Below are positions 38,095 to 48,660 of a DNA stretch of 64,000 nt, piece after piece. The notes under the pieces are model-generated. The model did not search any database, had not been told where the DNA came from, and saw only the letters and a list, made by a program, of their open reading frames with translations. Origin of the DNA: Anabaena sp. UHCC 0187 (GTDB lineage: Bacteria > Cyanobacteriota > Cyanobacteriia > Cyanobacteriales > Nostocaceae); assembly GCF_009712035.1 (NCBI RefSeq), contig NZ_VILB01000013.1:476346-540345 (forward strand), in the 5' to 3' direction. How positions within the stretch are numbered: position 1 is the first letter of the stretch; each line of letters opens with the position of its first letter. Position numbers and translations under genes: made by a program.

Positions 38095-39726
38095 TTAAAA
38101 TATTATCATTCCTTCCCATTTAGCTAACATCTTATCACTAATTCCCGGTACTTTATCAACATCTTGTAAAGAAGTAAACCTTTGTTGTTGACGGGCTATA
38201 ATTATCCTTTCGGCTAACTTCTTACCCACCCCAGGAAGAGTTTCTAATTCTGCTTGAGTTGCAGTATTCAAATTTATTTGACTGGTAATAGGACTTACTA
38301 AAGAAGATGGTTGTTTGATTTGGGAACATTTTTTAACTTCTGCATCAATTTTAGATTTAACATTTGCTGGTAAACCCGGTTTAACTTTCCCATAAAGTCG
38401 GTCAAATTCCCGCTGAAAATGATTTGCAACCGTAGAATTTTCGATCACTATTAATGTTTCATCATTGCCATTATTAGCAGCTTCTGACCAATTATGTGAA
38501 CCTGTAATTACAGTTTGATCATCAATGACTGCAAACTTATGATGTAATAAATCCCCTTTTGCCAAAATTGGGACTCCCACTGTAGAAATAGGATTTTTCC
38601 AAGGACGGTTATCAACTTCATATTTACAGTTATCACTGAAAGCAAATCCCATCATATCTAAACCTTCACTGTAGGGACGATAGATAAATTGTGGTGCAAT
38701 TAAAGCCCGAACTTGGACATTTTGATTATGACGTTCTTCGAGAATATTAGCAAGCTGTTGATCAGAAAATACAAATAATGCTAAATCCACTGTTTTTGTA
38801 CTTGTAGATAAATTTTTAGCAATTAACCCATTACTGCTAATACTCCAAGGTTGAGTTGGGGAAATTGGAGAAAAATGAACTGTAATTTTGCTGTTACCTA
38901 ATGTGATTATTTCTGGTGCGCGGACAGGTTTTGTGATGCCAAATTTACTATCGGGTTTTCCTCCTACTCCGTCACCCCACATAATATTAAATTCTTCTGT
39001 TAATAAACTTGCTAATTCAGAACTATCAACTTTTAATAAATTATTAGCATTTCCTAAACTACTAGAATTACTAAAATCTCCAGAGGTATCACTTAAAGTA
39101 AAATTAGCAGAAGTAATAATCACAAAACGATTATCAACAATAACAAATTTATGGTGCATTAAACTGCTACCCTTTGAACCATCAGCAGTATCATCAATCC
39201 AAGGAATCTTGGCATTTTGAATAATTGCTAAAGCATCCCGTTGACTAATTTCCTCAGATGTGATTTGATCATCTTGATTGATATCAACAAATTTCCGAAA
39301 TTCATTATATCGTTCTTGTTCTCTTTTTCCTAACTTAGCTATTTCGGCGGAAGTGAAACTACTCCAAGGACGAGAATAATTACTTTCTAAAATTAACCTT
39401 ACCTTGACTCCAGATTTATGCTTTTCTGCTAATATTTGAGCAACTTTTGGTAAACGTAACTCTTGTACAGCGATATCTACAGTAAATTTAGCTTGGGAAA
39501 TAGTATCAACAATCTGCTTTTCTAAATCATCCCCTAAGCGGGTTTGCTGACGATAGGTTTCTTGATATTCTGACGATTGGGAATTATTGAAGTAAACTTG
39601 AATTAAAGGATCTTGGGGTAAAGGTGCTAAACGCTGGTTTGATGATTTGACTTGTTGACAACCAGTAAGGGTAAATAGGAATAAAAAGATATAAGAAAAA
39701 TAGCGGATTCGTGGGAAAATAAACAC
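38095..39726 (-). CDS. Lipoprotein with two PLD domains, an EF-hand-like insert and a C-terminal helix-hairpin-helix
   Basis: A 543-residue chain. The signal peptide ends in a lipobox (LFLFTLTGCQQ), so it should be a lipoprotein outside the cytoplasm. Two PLD motifs are intact: LMHHKFVIVDNRFVIITSAN and LLHHKFAVIDDQTVITGSHN, each H-x-K-x4-D...S-x-N. Within the first domain, VDINQDDQITSEEI (about residues 150-163) fits the Ca-binding EF-hand loop. The last 60 residues contain two helix-hairpin-helix motifs (LNTATQAELETLPGVGKKLA; DVDKVPGISDKMLAKW) like ComEA. This combination suggests a surface nuclease acting on extracellular DNA, perhaps for uptake or degradation. Confidence 0.88.
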   Translation of the reverse strand: MFIFPRIRYFSYIFLFLFTLTGCQQVKSSNQRLAPLPQDPLIQVYFNNSQSSEYQETYRQQTRLGDDLEKQIVDTISQAKFTVDIAVQELRLPKVAQILAEKHKSGVKVRLILESNYSRPWSSFTSAEIAKLGKREQERYNEFRKFVDINQDDQITSEEISQRDALAIIQNAKIPWIDDTADGSKGSSLMHHKFVIVDNRFVIITSANFTLSDTSGDFSNSSSLGNANNLLKVDSSELASLLTEEFNIMWGDGVGGKPDSKFGITKPVRAPEIITLGNSKITVHFSPISPTQPWSISSNGLIAKNLSTSTKTVDLALFVFSDQQLANILEERHNQNVQVRALIAPQFIYRPYSEGLDMMGFAFSDNCKYEVDNRPWKNPISTVGVPILAKGDLLHHKFAVIDDQTVITGSHNWSEAANNGNDETLIVIENSTVANHFQREFDRLYGKVKPGLPANVKSKIDAEVKKCSQIKQPSSLVSPITSQINLNTATQAELETLPGVGKKLAERIIIARQQQRFTSLQDVDKVPGISDKMLAKWEGMIIF

Positions 39727-39853
39727 AGTAATCTGATAAAAGTAAATTACAGGGATTTTAATGTATTTATATCACACCCTGAACTAATTTCTTTCTTCCT
39801 TTGCGCCTTTGCTTCTTTGTAACTTTGCGCGAAACTCTTATTTATTAATTATT

Positions 39854-41020
39854 ATGCAAGTATATCTAGATTACAGTGCAACTACTCCAACTCGTCCAGA
39901 AGCGATCGCAATTATCCAAACAATCCTCACTCAAGAGTGGGGTAATCCTTCCAGTTTACATGAATGGGGCAACCGCGCCGCCTTAGTTGTAGAAAAAGCC
40001 AGAATCCAAGTTGCAGGATTAATTAACGCAGTTCCCGAAGCTATTATTTTCACTGCTGGGGGAACGGAAGCAGATAATTTAGCGATGATGGGGGTAGCGC
40101 GATGTTACAATACTCCCCAACATATAATCATTTCTAGTGTAGAACATTCAGCTATTTCTGAACCAGCGAAAATGTTAGAAAATTGGGGTTGGGAAATTAC
40201 CCGTTTGGGTGTAAATCATCAAGGAAGAGTCAACCCCGAAGACTTAAAAGCAGCTTTGCGAGATAACACAGTGTTGGTATCTGTAATTTATGGACAAAGT
40301 GAAATAGGAACAGTCCAACCCATTACCGAATTAGGGCAAATTACTCAAATGCACGGGGCTTTATTCCACACCGATGCAGTGCAAGTTGCTGGACGTTTAC
40401 CCCTAGATGTGCAGACTTTACCCGTAGATTTATTAAGTTTATCTAGTCATAAATTATATGGCGGTTTAGGTGCAGGGGCGTTATATGTGCGTCCTGGAGT
40501 GGAATTAAAGCCGCTGCTGGGTGGGGGTGGACAGGAGAACGGAATGCGTTCAGGGACTCAAGCAACTCCCGCTATTGCTGGGTTTGGGGTAGCTGCGGAG
40601 TTAGCAGCACAGGAATTAGAGACGGAAATGGTGAGATTAATTGGCTTACGCGATCGCCTCTTTGGTATTTTAGCAGATGTTCCCGGTTTAATTCCTACTG
40701 GTGACAGAATTCACCGTTTACCCCATCATCTCAGTTTTTATTTAGAAGCTGCGGACGGAGAAAAAATCAGCGGTAAAACATTAGTCCGTCAGTTAAATTT
40801 AGCCGGAATTGGGATTAGTGCCGGTGCTGCTTGCAATAGTGGAAAATTAAGTCCCAGTCCCATTTTATTAGCAATGGGTTATTCTGAAAAAGCGGCTTTG
40901 GGAGGAATTAGATTAACTTTGGGAAAACAGACAATGGTAGAGGATATTGATTGGACTGCAATGGTTTTGAAACAGGTTTTACAAAGAGTGATACCGGATT
41001 TATCTTTGGTTGTGAATTAA
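39854..41020 (+). CDS. Cysteine desulfurase (NifS/IscS family)
   Basis: PLP enzyme that takes sulfur from cysteine for Fe-S clusters and thio-cofactors. From MQVYLDYSATTPTRPEA the fold is standard: FTAGGTEADNLAMMG, LVSVIYGQSEIGTVQP, HTDAVQVAGRLPLDV, LSSHKLYGGLGAGALY (PLP Lys) and SAGAACNSGKLSPSP (catalytic Cys on a short loop). The start is at ATG 39854; a longer ORF start at 39809 adds residues not seen in the family. It has 388 residues. The exact paralogue (IscS, NifS or SufS-like) is not resolved; the short Cys loop favours NifS/IscS group members. Confidence 0.92.
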   Translation: MQVYLDYSATTPTRPEAIAIIQTILTQEWGNPSSLHEWGNRAALVVEKARIQVAGLINAVPEAIIFTAGGTEADNLAMMGVARCYNTPQHIIISSVEHSAISEPAKMLENWGWEITRLGVNHQGRVNPEDLKAALRDNTVLVSVIYGQSEIGTVQPITELGQITQMHGALFHTDAVQVAGRLPLDVQTLPVDLLSLSSHKLYGGLGAGALYVRPGVELKPLLGGGGQENGMRSGTQATPAIAGFGVAAELAAQELETEMVRLIGLRDRLFGILADVPGLIPTGDRIHRLPHHLSFYLEAADGEKISGKTLVRQLNLAGIGISAGAACNSGKLSPSPILLAMGYSEKAALGGIRLTLGKQTMVEDIDWTAMVLKQVLQRVIPDLSLVVN

Positions 41021-41326
41021 TAGATATTCAGTTTAATCAGTTGAAGTTTTTATTCTTCATCAAAAATGAGTTGACATTCAATATTTAGCTATAAGACAGG
41101 GAATGAATTCCCTGGATTTTGGAACATTAATTTTTGAATATAGGAATCCGTCCACTATATATCTTGACAATAGCATAAAATTTCAAGATGTCAATACCCT
41201 AGTAAATTCGTTAGCTTATTGATTACATTCTCAATAATCTTGAGAATTAACTCAGAATATTCTCAATAAACATAGGAATGCGATTTTTTTGAAAAAGGGA
41301 GATTTAAAAAACTTATATGTCTGACC
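41021..41326. other. Convergent spacer between cysteine desulfurase and cobS with two hairpins
   Basis: Between two convergent genes lies a palindrome CAGGGAATGAATTCCCTG (41097-41114), related to the last hairpin at 6862-6881, and a second inverted repeat ATTCTCAA-TAATC-TTGAGAAT (41227-41247). A further ATTCTCAA half-site follows at about 41258-41266. They may end transcription from both sides. Confidence 0.6.
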
Positions 41327-42100
41327 TTAAAAAATGCTAAGTACACACAGAAACAAAGCTTCAGTCCACTCCACCACAGCCCCATAAGTATCTCCCGTAT
41401 GTCCACCCAACTGATAATTAAACCAAGCTGCGGTAAAAACAGAAATCACACTTCCAGCCAAAACCATCCCCACAGCCAAAACTAATTTTTGGGGATTAAT
41501 TAACCAAACAACAGCACTCAAACCCAGCAACAAAAAGAAGCTTGGGAATAAATCTAAATAAGAACGAATCGCTTGTTTATGAACCGCACCTTTACCAGTA
41601 GGTTTAAGATAAGGATAACAGGCGATCGCTACTTGTTGTCCCCAACGTCCCCACCCACAAGCAGCCATTAATACTAAATAATGGTTTTCAGATATCTCTG
41701 TTAAAGCTGTTATTTTCAAAATAATAATCACAATAGCGGACATTGCCCCAAACGCACCTGTGGCACTATCCATCATCACCTGTAACCTGCGTTCAGGATC
41801 ACCTACCGCTAAACCATCAGCCGTATCCATCGCACCATCTAAATGCAATCCTCCCGTTATTGCTATCCACGCAGCTACTACTAACGCGCTACGAGTTAGC
41901 ACAGGGACACCCAAATAATTCATTCCCGTATCTAATCCACCTAATATCCCACCAATCATCAACCCAATTACTGGTGCAAAACAAGCAACCTTTTGGAAGT
42001 CTAAATTTTGCAAATAGGGTAAAGGAATAGCAGTATAGAAAATCACAGCCGCAACTAAATTTAAGAATTGCTGTTGCCACCAGCCCAAAACGTTAGCCAT
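41327..42100 (-). CDS. cobS: Adenosylcobinamide-GDP ribazoletransferase (cobalamin synthase)
   Basis: Integral membrane enzyme joining adenosylcobinamide-GDP and alpha-ribazole, the last part of the B12 (pseudo-B12) pathway. The signature [16 protein letters not shown] is present, with [17 protein letters not shown] and [14 protein letters not shown] following. About six hydrophobic segments span 257 residues, normal for CobS. ATG 42100 (MANVLGWW) is preferred to ATG 42118. No cobalamin riboswitch was recognised upstream. Confidence 0.93.
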   Translation of the reverse strand: MANVLGWWQQQFLNLVAAVIFYTAIPLPYLQNLDFQKVACFAPVIGLMIGGILGGLDTGMNYLGVPVLTRSALVVAAWIAITGGLHLDGAMDTADGLAVGDPERRLQVMMDSATGAFGAMSAIVIIILKITALTEISENHYLVLMAACGWGRWGQQVAIACYPYLKPTGKGAVHKQAIRSYLDLFPSFFLLLGLSAVVWLINPQKLVLAVGMVLAGSVISVFTAAWFNYQLGGHTGDTYGAVVEWTEALFLCVLSIF

Positions 42101-42311
42101 ACTTGAGAAAGAGTTCAATTAGCTAAATACTTCAAGTATTCATGAATATAAATGTTCTCATCATAAATTACTCCCAGACTGACAATCTACCTCAAAAGAT
42201 GAGACGATCGCCTCCCAAACTTGATATTTTGGAACTATGGGAAATTAACAATCCATCTCATTGATTGTCTGGCTGCGTTGTCACTCACCTTCCATAAACC
42301 GCTATTTCTCT

Positions 42312-42764
42312 ATGAGTCATCATCTACCCCACACCAAAATGCCAGCACCGTGCATAGTCAACACGGGCATAATAGTCAATAAACTTGATATTCGACGATT
42401 GCTGAATGATTTAGGTAGAGTCCACTACATTTACACCCAAGACCACAAGCTACTCAGTGAAGGTGACGGGGATGTAATGGAAGTATTTGCCAATTCTCCT
42501 CGGTCTACCTTAGTCACCAACAATGCACTATATGTGAACGTAGATAGTTTTGATTATCTGGAATTAAAACAATCTCCACACCAAGAAACCTACTTCGACT
42601 TGATCCAAGAGCAAATGTGTTTGCGTTTGATTCCCCTGTCCACACCTTTGCAAGAACAACGCAATCGCCAATTTAACGTTACGGTTATCGAAGCGATGAT
42701 GGATCAAGTCCTAGCAGCTAGATGGGATGCAGAAATTGATGACGACTTTTGTGATTCCTTTTAA
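42312..42764 (+). CDS. Conserved hypothetical cyanobacterial protein (150 aa)
   Basis: From ATG 42312 (MSHHLPHTKM) the protein is soluble and mixed alpha/beta, with LDIRRLLNDLGRVHYIYTQD, VMEVFANSPRSTLVTNNALY and FNVTVIEAMMDQVLAARWDA, ending in an acidic tail (EIDDDFCDSF). It looks like a conserved protein rather than a chance frame, but I know no function. It lies alone between cobS (divergent) and tgt. Starts further upstream (42261) would add a Cys/Arg-rich stretch with no ribosome site. Confidence 0.65.
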   Translation: MSHHLPHTKMPAPCIVNTGIIVNKLDIRRLLNDLGRVHYIYTQDHKLLSEGDGDVMEVFANSPRSTLVTNNALYVNVDSFDYLELKQSPHQETYFDLIQEQMCLRLIPLSTPLQEQRNRQFNVTVIEAMMDQVLAARWDAEIDDDFCDSF

Positions 42765-42885
42765 CAACAAAATCATATCTTCTTTGGGGTAATAGTGGAT
42801 TGCAGGGTGTCACCCTCACAACACAAAAACCCCCACAAACTGCCTGAAGTAGCGCCAGAAATGTTAAGTTGGTGGATAAATTTAG

Positions 42886-44040
<1,155 letters not shown>

Positions 44041-44115
44041 TCATTGACCTAACCATGTTAAAATACATATCGCATATAAAAGCTGTATTTGATTATTAGG
44101 TGGATTTAAACAAAC

Positions 44116-44253
44116 ATGGAAGCAGCACTATTACTAGCAAAATTGCCTGAAGCTTACCAAATCTTCGACCCCTTGGTAGATGTTTTACCTGTTATTCCCG
44201 TCTTCTTCTTGTTACTTGCATTTGTTTGGCAAGCAGCAGTGGGTTTCAGATAA
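44116..44253 (+). CDS. psbK: Photosystem II protein K
   Basis: A 45-residue precursor, [20 protein letters not shown] followed by [20 protein letters not shown] and AVGFR. The KLPEAY...[11 protein letters not shown] block and single transmembrane helix are diagnostic of PsbK, a low-molecular-mass PSII core subunit; the first eight residues are cleaved in mature PsbK. It starts 75 bp after tgt and ends before a strong terminator. Confidence 0.97.
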
Positions 44254-44274
44254 ATTACCCAGCTCCAATTTTTT

Positions 44275-44307
44275 GGACAGGTGTATATTACCTGTCCTAA
44301 TTTTTGG
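44275..44307 (+). terminator. Rho-independent terminator of psbK
   Basis: GGACAGGT (44275-44282) pairs with ACCTGTCC (44290-44297), followed by TAATTTTT. Confidence 0.85.
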
Positions 44308-44389
44308 TCATAAAATTAATATTTCTTAATATTTTGCAATAAATCCATATAATTAATCCAGTCACATCCTCAATTACCAGGAATCTACG

Positions 44390-44686
44390 ATGGGAAACAT
44401 CAAATTTGTCAAAGAGAATCAAGAAATAGTTGCCGCAAATGGTGCTAATCTCCGACTTAAAGCTGTAGAAAATGGCATTGATATTTATACATTTTTCAGC
44501 AAAATGACTAATTGCGGCGGTGCTGGACAATGTACTACTTGCGTTGTCCAAATTACCGAAGGACTAGAAAACCTGTCTCCGCGTACAGATTTAGAAAACA
44601 AAAAATTCAAAAACAAACCTGATAACTACCGTCTAGCTTGTCAAACCCTAGTTAATGGACCAGTTACCGTCATCACTAAACCCTAA
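44390..44686 (+). CDS. [2Fe-2S] ferredoxin (98 aa)
   Basis: The protein has the plant-type cluster pattern in shorter form: [19 protein letters not shown] gives C-x5-C-x2-C, and [10 protein letters not shown] supplies the fourth Cys. The N-terminus [20 protein letters not shown] is beta-rich as in ferredoxins. The motif spacing resembles the adrenodoxin/XylT-like branch rather than photosynthetic PetF. It lies between psbK and psbM on the same strand; a role in electron transfer to unidentified enzymes is inferred. Confidence 0.9.
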   Translation: MGNIKFVKENQEIVAANGANLRLKAVENGIDIYTFFSKMTNCGGAGQCTTCVVQITEGLENLSPRTDLENKKFKNKPDNYRLACQTLVNGPVTVITKP

Positions 44687-44796
44687 GTTTTGAAATATAT
44701 TCAAAATTAGCGGCTTTGAAAATTTGGCTTCACACTGTCATCTATGATGCTATTCTAGAATAGTTGACTGAAAATTACACAAAAGGCTATCTTGCT

Positions 44797-44901
44797 ATGC
44801 AAGTTAATGAACTGGGTTTCGTAGCGAGCATTTTGTTCGTACTAGTACCCGCCGTGTTTTTAATCATGCTTTACATCCAAACTGCCAGCCGTCAAGGTTA
44901 A
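44797..44901 (+). CDS. psbM: Photosystem II protein M
   Basis: The 34-residue protein [20 protein letters not shown] then [14 protein letters not shown] is PsbM. It has one transmembrane helix and sits at the PSII dimer interface. A terminator follows immediately. Confidence 0.96.
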   Translation: MQVNELGFVASILFVLVPAVFLIMLYIQTASRQG

Positions 44902-44913
44902 TAACTATAAAAT

Positions 44914-44952
44914 AAAAATCCCCTAAACTAATATAGTGCAGGGGTTTTTATT
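44914..44952 (+). terminator. Terminator of psbM
   Basis: AAAAATCCCCT (44914-44924) pairs with AGGGGTTTTT (44940-44949) around a 15-base loop, followed by ATTTATT. The A-run and T-run make it usable by convergent usp transcription as well. Confidence 0.8.
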
Positions 44953-44975
44953 TATTCATCGCTAATATGAAAACA

Positions 44976-45827
44976 TTACCCAATACTGCGTGCCAAGAGA
45001 ACCGGACAGGGAGCATTAACACGAACATAGTCAGATAAAGACGAGCCTACCAGCTTATCTAAGTCAACAAAACTCTTAGCAATAGATGGACGACGATCCG
45101 GAGAACCAATCAATAATAAGTCTATATTCAACTCGTTCGCCAAACGACAAATTTCTTCACCAGGTTTACCACTACTGGTGACACAACGCACCGCTAGAGA
45201 TTGTCTTTCAGCTTCGGCTACAGCCATTCCCAACACAGAATTTCTTTCTGGTTTAAGATCAGTAATCCCCGATAATTTGCCACCTAAATCCTTATTGATA
45301 TTAGCCAAAACTAATTGTCCACCGTCCACACCCCGGAGTAAAAACAAAGCTAAATTTAAAGAGTTTTTGGCAGACTCAGAATTATCCATAGCCACCATAA
45401 TGCGCTTAATGTTTTTGACATAAATGTCATCTTTCACCAGCAACATGGGACGGGAAGACAACTGAAAAACGTACTGACTGACGGAATTGGATAAAATTGA
45501 TTGTAGCCGTTTCAGTCCCCGTGAACCCATAATAATCAAATCAGCATCCATTTCGTCAGCGACTTGACCAACTACATCCTTGGGATCACCTTGACGCAAA
45601 ATTGAAGAAACTTGGCTGGGATCTAAGTTTAAATACTGAATAGCCTTAGCGAGAATTTTGCCGCCCTCTTCCCATTTATCAGTCATTACAGCCGCAGTAG
45701 TTTGGGGAGTAACAACGTGAAGAACAGTGACTTTTGCTCCTCGAAATGAAGGCATTTCTTTCAAGTTCCTGAGCATTTCTTCCGCGTGTCCCAAGCCAGA
45801 GACAGCCAGCAAAATTTTTTGGATCAT
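44976..45827 (-). CDS. Tandem universal stress protein (two Usp domains)
   Basis: Two Usp folds lie in 283 residues. The first (MIQKILLAVSGLGHAEEML ... DLIIMGSRGLKRLQSILSNS) keeps the ATP-binding G-S-R-G-[x2]-R pattern with G-S-R-G-L-K. The second (IKRIMVAMDNSESAKNSLNL ... DLLLIGSPDRRPSIAKSFVD) has a modified nucleotide loop, so only one site may bind ATP. Tandem Usp proteins act in stress signalling; the specific trigger is unknown. It is convergent with psbM. Confidence 0.92.
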   Translation of the reverse strand: MIQKILLAVSGLGHAEEMLRNLKEMPSFRGAKVTVLHVVTPQTTAAVMTDKWEEGGKILAKAIQYLNLDPSQVSSILRQGDPKDVVGQVADEMDADLIIMGSRGLKRLQSILSNSVSQYVFQLSSRPMLLVKDDIYVKNIKRIMVAMDNSESAKNSLNLALFLLRGVDGGQLVLANINKDLGGKLSGITDLKPERNSVLGMAVAEAERQSLAVRCVTSSGKPGEEICRLANELNIDLLLIGSPDRRPSIAKSFVDLDKLVGSSLSDYVRVNAPCPVLLARSIG

Positions 45828-46547
45828 GTTTACATCTTTGTCGTGAAGGTTTTTGTGGTTTTTGCTGCTAGTATTGAGCTATGGCTGCGCCACGCAAGCT
45901 ATCAGAATATTTTTCTGATGTGCTGAACAACCAAGTTAAGTAATTAGGCATAAATTAACTGATTAGCAGGAAAACTAATACCAACAAGCAAAAGAGTGAT
46001 GAATATTAAGTTTTTCTACGCCTAATTACGTGAAGTGACAACCAGTTTGTCTATCATTGAGTATACAGCTAAACGTGCATAATAAAATTAATAAAATATA
46101 ATGTTTAGTGATTATCTTTAATCTAAATTAACTTAAATTAAAAAAAGTTAATTATTACTAAAATATTAAGTTTTGGGTATCTATAGGATTCAATCAATCA
46201 ATCATGAATATTTACCTTGTCCCAGTGGTAATCGAGAAAGAAAATATTTCTCAGTAAGTAGCGATGAGAATTGGACGGAAATTATTCGCTTGAAGACGCA
46301 CAAGGGGTAGAAAATCAAAATAATTAAGGATAAAACCCACACCCTACCGCTCAGTGTGTCTATTTCCACGATTTCAGAACAGCCTTAAAGATATAATGTA
46401 AAAAGAACATTATCCATATATTCAGTGAATAGCAAACAGTGAATACTATCTATAGTTTAGTGAAAAGTTAGCAAGTAATTAAACTGATAACTATTCATTG
46501 TTCACTGATAACTGATTCCCTTACACCATTAGCGGTAGAAAACCATT
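45828..46547. other. Long spacer before the ndhCKJ operon
   Basis: About 720 bp are AT-rich with no gene I can support. It separates divergent transcription units, so promoters for usp and ndhC should be here. A CTATGGCTGCGCCACGCAAG repeat fragment lies near 45879-45898, and AGTGAATA-type direct repeats at about 46423-46500 are visible. No riboswitch or RNA gene was recognised. Confidence 0.4.
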
Positions 46548-46910
46548 GTGTTTGTTCTTAGCGGTTACGAGTACCTTCTAGGCTTTTTTCTCCTGTGTAG
46601 CCTAGTTCCAGTCCTAGCACTGTCAGCCTCAAAAATTCTTAGACCCACTGGTAACAGTCTAGAAAGACGCACAACTTACGAATGCGGACTTGAACCCATT
46701 GGCGGAGCTTGGATTCAGTTCAACATTCGTTACTATATGTTTGCTCTGGTCTTCGTTGTCTTTGACGTAGAGACAGTATTCTTGTATCCTTGGGCAGTTG
46801 CATTTAACCGTTTGGGTTTATTGGCATTTATCGAAGCCCTAGTCTTTATTTCGATTCTTATCATCGCCTTAGTTTACGCATGGCGCAAAGGAGCTTTAGA
46901 ATGGTCTTAA
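46548..46910 (+). CDS. ndhC: NAD(P)H-quinone oxidoreductase subunit 3
   Basis: NdhC (subunit A-like) of the thylakoid NDH-1 complex in cyclic electron flow and respiration. Three transmembrane helices are seen in 120 residues, with the conserved loop [20 protein letters not shown] (Cys at the quinone-channel loop) and [19 protein letters not shown] 46548 is used as start. ndhK begins within its last codons, the standard cyanobacterial ndhC-K-J order. Confidence 0.97.
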   Translation: MFVLSGYEYLLGFFLLCSLVPVLALSASKILRPTGNSLERRTTYECGLEPIGGAWIQFNIRYYMFALVFVVFDVETVFLYPWAVAFNRLGLLAFIEALVFISILIIALVYAWRKGALEWS

Positions 46911-47638
46911 ATTCTAATATCATCACCCAAGAAACAGAACAAATCATCAACCCCATGCAACGGCCGACAGTTACCCATGAACTGTCAGAAAACGTAATTT
47001 TAACCACCGTTGATGACCTTTACAACTGGGCGCGGCTTTCTAGTTTGTGGCCTTTACTGTTTGGTACAGCTTGTTGCTTCATTGAATTTGCAGCTTTAAT
47101 TGGCTCTCGCTTCGACTTTGACCGTTTTGGGTTAATTCCTCGTTGTAGCCCCCGCCAAGCCGATTTAATCATCACTGCGGGAACAATTACCATGAAGATG
47201 GCTCCCCAATTGGTGCGTCTTTATGAACAAATGCCCGAACCCAAGTATGTAATTGCCATGGGTGCTTGTACAATTACTGGGGGAATGTTTAGCGTTGACT
47301 CACCTACCGCAGTGCGCGGAGTTGATAAGCTGATTCCTGTAGATGTATATTTGCCTGGTTGTCCTCCCCGTCCAGAAGCGATTATTGACGCAATTATTAA
47401 ACTGCGGAAAAAAATTGCCAACGAGTCTATGCAGGAACGGGATAACATCAAGCAAGTTCACCGCTACTACAGTACCACTCATAATATGAAGCCAGTTCCC
47501 GAAATCTTAACTGGTAAATATATGCAGTCAGAAACCCGCTTCAATCCCCCCAAAGAATTGACAGAAGCAATTGGTATGGCTGTACCCCCAGGATTGTTGA
47601 CAGCAAAGACACAGAAGGAGGAACAAGCACGTGGCTGA
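46901..47638 (+). CDS. ndhK: NAD(P)H-quinone oxidoreductase subunit K (Fe-S N2 subunit)
   Basis: NdhK carries cluster N2 near the quinone site. Ligand motifs are [14 protein letters not shown] (adjacent Cys pair), [13 protein letters not shown] and [17 protein letters not shown] 46901 ([11 protein letters not shown]) overlaps the ndhC stop by 10 bp and is preceded by AAAGGAG inside ndhC; it matches known NdhK starts, so the in-frame ATG at 46880 is not used. The 245-residue length is normal. The stop overlaps the ndhJ start. Confidence 0.97.
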   Translation: MVLNSNIITQETEQIINPMQRPTVTHELSENVILTTVDDLYNWARLSSLWPLLFGTACCFIEFAALIGSRFDFDRFGLIPRCSPRQADLIITAGTITMKMAPQLVRLYEQMPEPKYVIAMGACTITGGMFSVDSPTAVRGVDKLIPVDVYLPGCPPRPEAIIDAIIKLRKKIANESMQERDNIKQVHRYYSTTHNMKPVPEILTGKYMQSETRFNPPKELTEAIGMAVPPGLLTAKTQKEEQARG

Positions 47639-48158
47639 AGAAGAATCTAAACCAGTTCCCGTAGCGGAAGCACCTCTAGTTAAACCCGGTAAAGTTTCTC
47701 AATGGTTAGGGTCAAATGGCTTTTTCCATGAGTTTCTAGAACTTGACGCTAACGGAGTAGAAATAATTAAAGTCCCCGCAGATTTTCTACTGCCTATTTC
47801 TACAGCTTTGTATGCCTATGGGTTTAATTATCTCCAATTTCAGGGAGGTATTGACTTAGGTGCAGGGGAAGAGTTGGTAAGTGTTTATCATTTACTTAAA
47901 GTTAGTGATAATGCTGACCGTCCTGAAGAAATCAGGGTGAAAGTGTTCTTACCCAGAGAAAATCCCTCTGTGCCTTCAGTTTACTGGATTTGGAAAACAG
48001 CAGACTGGCAAGAACGGGAAAGCTATGATATGTATGGCATCATCTATGAAGGTCATCCTAACTTAAAGCGGATTTTGATGCCAGAAGATTGGGTAGGTTG
48101 GCCTTTACGTAAGGATTACATCTCACCTGATTTTTACGAGTTACAAAATGCTTATTAA
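47631..48158 (+). CDS. ndhJ: NAD(P)H-quinone oxidoreductase subunit J
   Basis: The 30-kDa-type hydrophilic subunit of NDH-1. Diagnostic sequence: [40 protein letters not shown] and [23 protein letters not shown] 47631 lies 8 nt inside ndhK and follows GGAGG, indicating coupled translation. It has 175 residues. A hairpin with loop AGTTGT follows at 48195. Confidence 0.97.
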   Translation: MAEEESKPVPVAEAPLVKPGKVSQWLGSNGFFHEFLELDANGVEIIKVPADFLLPISTALYAYGFNYLQFQGGIDLGAGEELVSVYHLLKVSDNADRPEEIRVKVFLPRENPSVPSVYWIWKTADWQERESYDMYGIIYEGHPNLKRILMPEDWVGWPLRKDYISPDFYELQNAY

Positions 48159-48194
48159 GGATTGCTGGAATTGAGTTTTCAGTAGTGACAATTA

Positions 48195-48225
48195 ACCCCT
48201 TTCCAGTTGTGGAGAGGGGTTTCAA
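48195..48225 (+). terminator. Terminator-like hairpin after ndhJ
   Basis: CCCCTTTCC (48196-48204) pairs imperfectly with GGAGAGGGG (48211-48219), followed by TTTC. It ends the ndhCKJ transcript. Confidence 0.6.
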
Positions 48226-48264
48226 ACATGGTAAAAAATCATTGTTTGGCAAAATCAATTAGTG

Positions 48265-48400
48265 ATGCTAAGTGACTGGCGTTTGCGCCAGCGTACCGGA
48301 GGTATCACCCGTAAGGGTGTAAACCTGGTTGAGCAAGTTTTGACGGTGAATGTAGAATCCCCACGTCTTTAGATCGGGAGTGTTAATTTATACAATTTGT
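48265..48400. mobile_element. Putative IS200/IS605-type right-end remnant
   Basis: The region holds consecutive small hairpins (CTGGCG-TTTG-CGCCAG at 48277-48292; CACCC-GTAA-GGGTG at 48306-48319) and then a run GTAGAATCCCCACGTCTTTA with downstream GGGAGTGT, which resembles the structured right ends next to tnpB genes of IS200/IS605 elements in cyanobacteria. No tnpA or tnpB coding sequence remains. I judge it an element end or a non-autonomous derivative; in intact elements this is the part that encodes the guide RNA scaffold. Confidence 0.4.
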
Positions 48401-48660
48401 CGGATCAAGTAAGTTTCCAGTGTTAATTCGGATGCAAACCATAGAATTTATGAGTTAATTATAGAGAAATTACGGTTTATATCCAGTTCGAGACAGGATA
48501 TCCTGAATTCCAGATTCACTCAATAACAAACTCTTAAATATTATTTTCATCATTCGTGATGAAGGTAAATAGTGATAATCTCAATTTTTCATGAAAAAAG
48601 ATCACAGTCTTTCCTCTTAGGGCTAAAGCCGCGCTCGTTTCTCACTTACCGGATATCCTT

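Noticed and set aside
42101..42260. Cobalamin riboswitch upstream of cobS
   Set aside because: No B12-box-like sequence (AGYCMGG...GCCACTG type) or extended structure was found in the short upstream region.
46880..46900. ATG at 46880 as ndhK start
   Set aside because: It would add MAQRSFR, which is absent from known NdhK; the AAAGGAG site fits the ATG at 46901.
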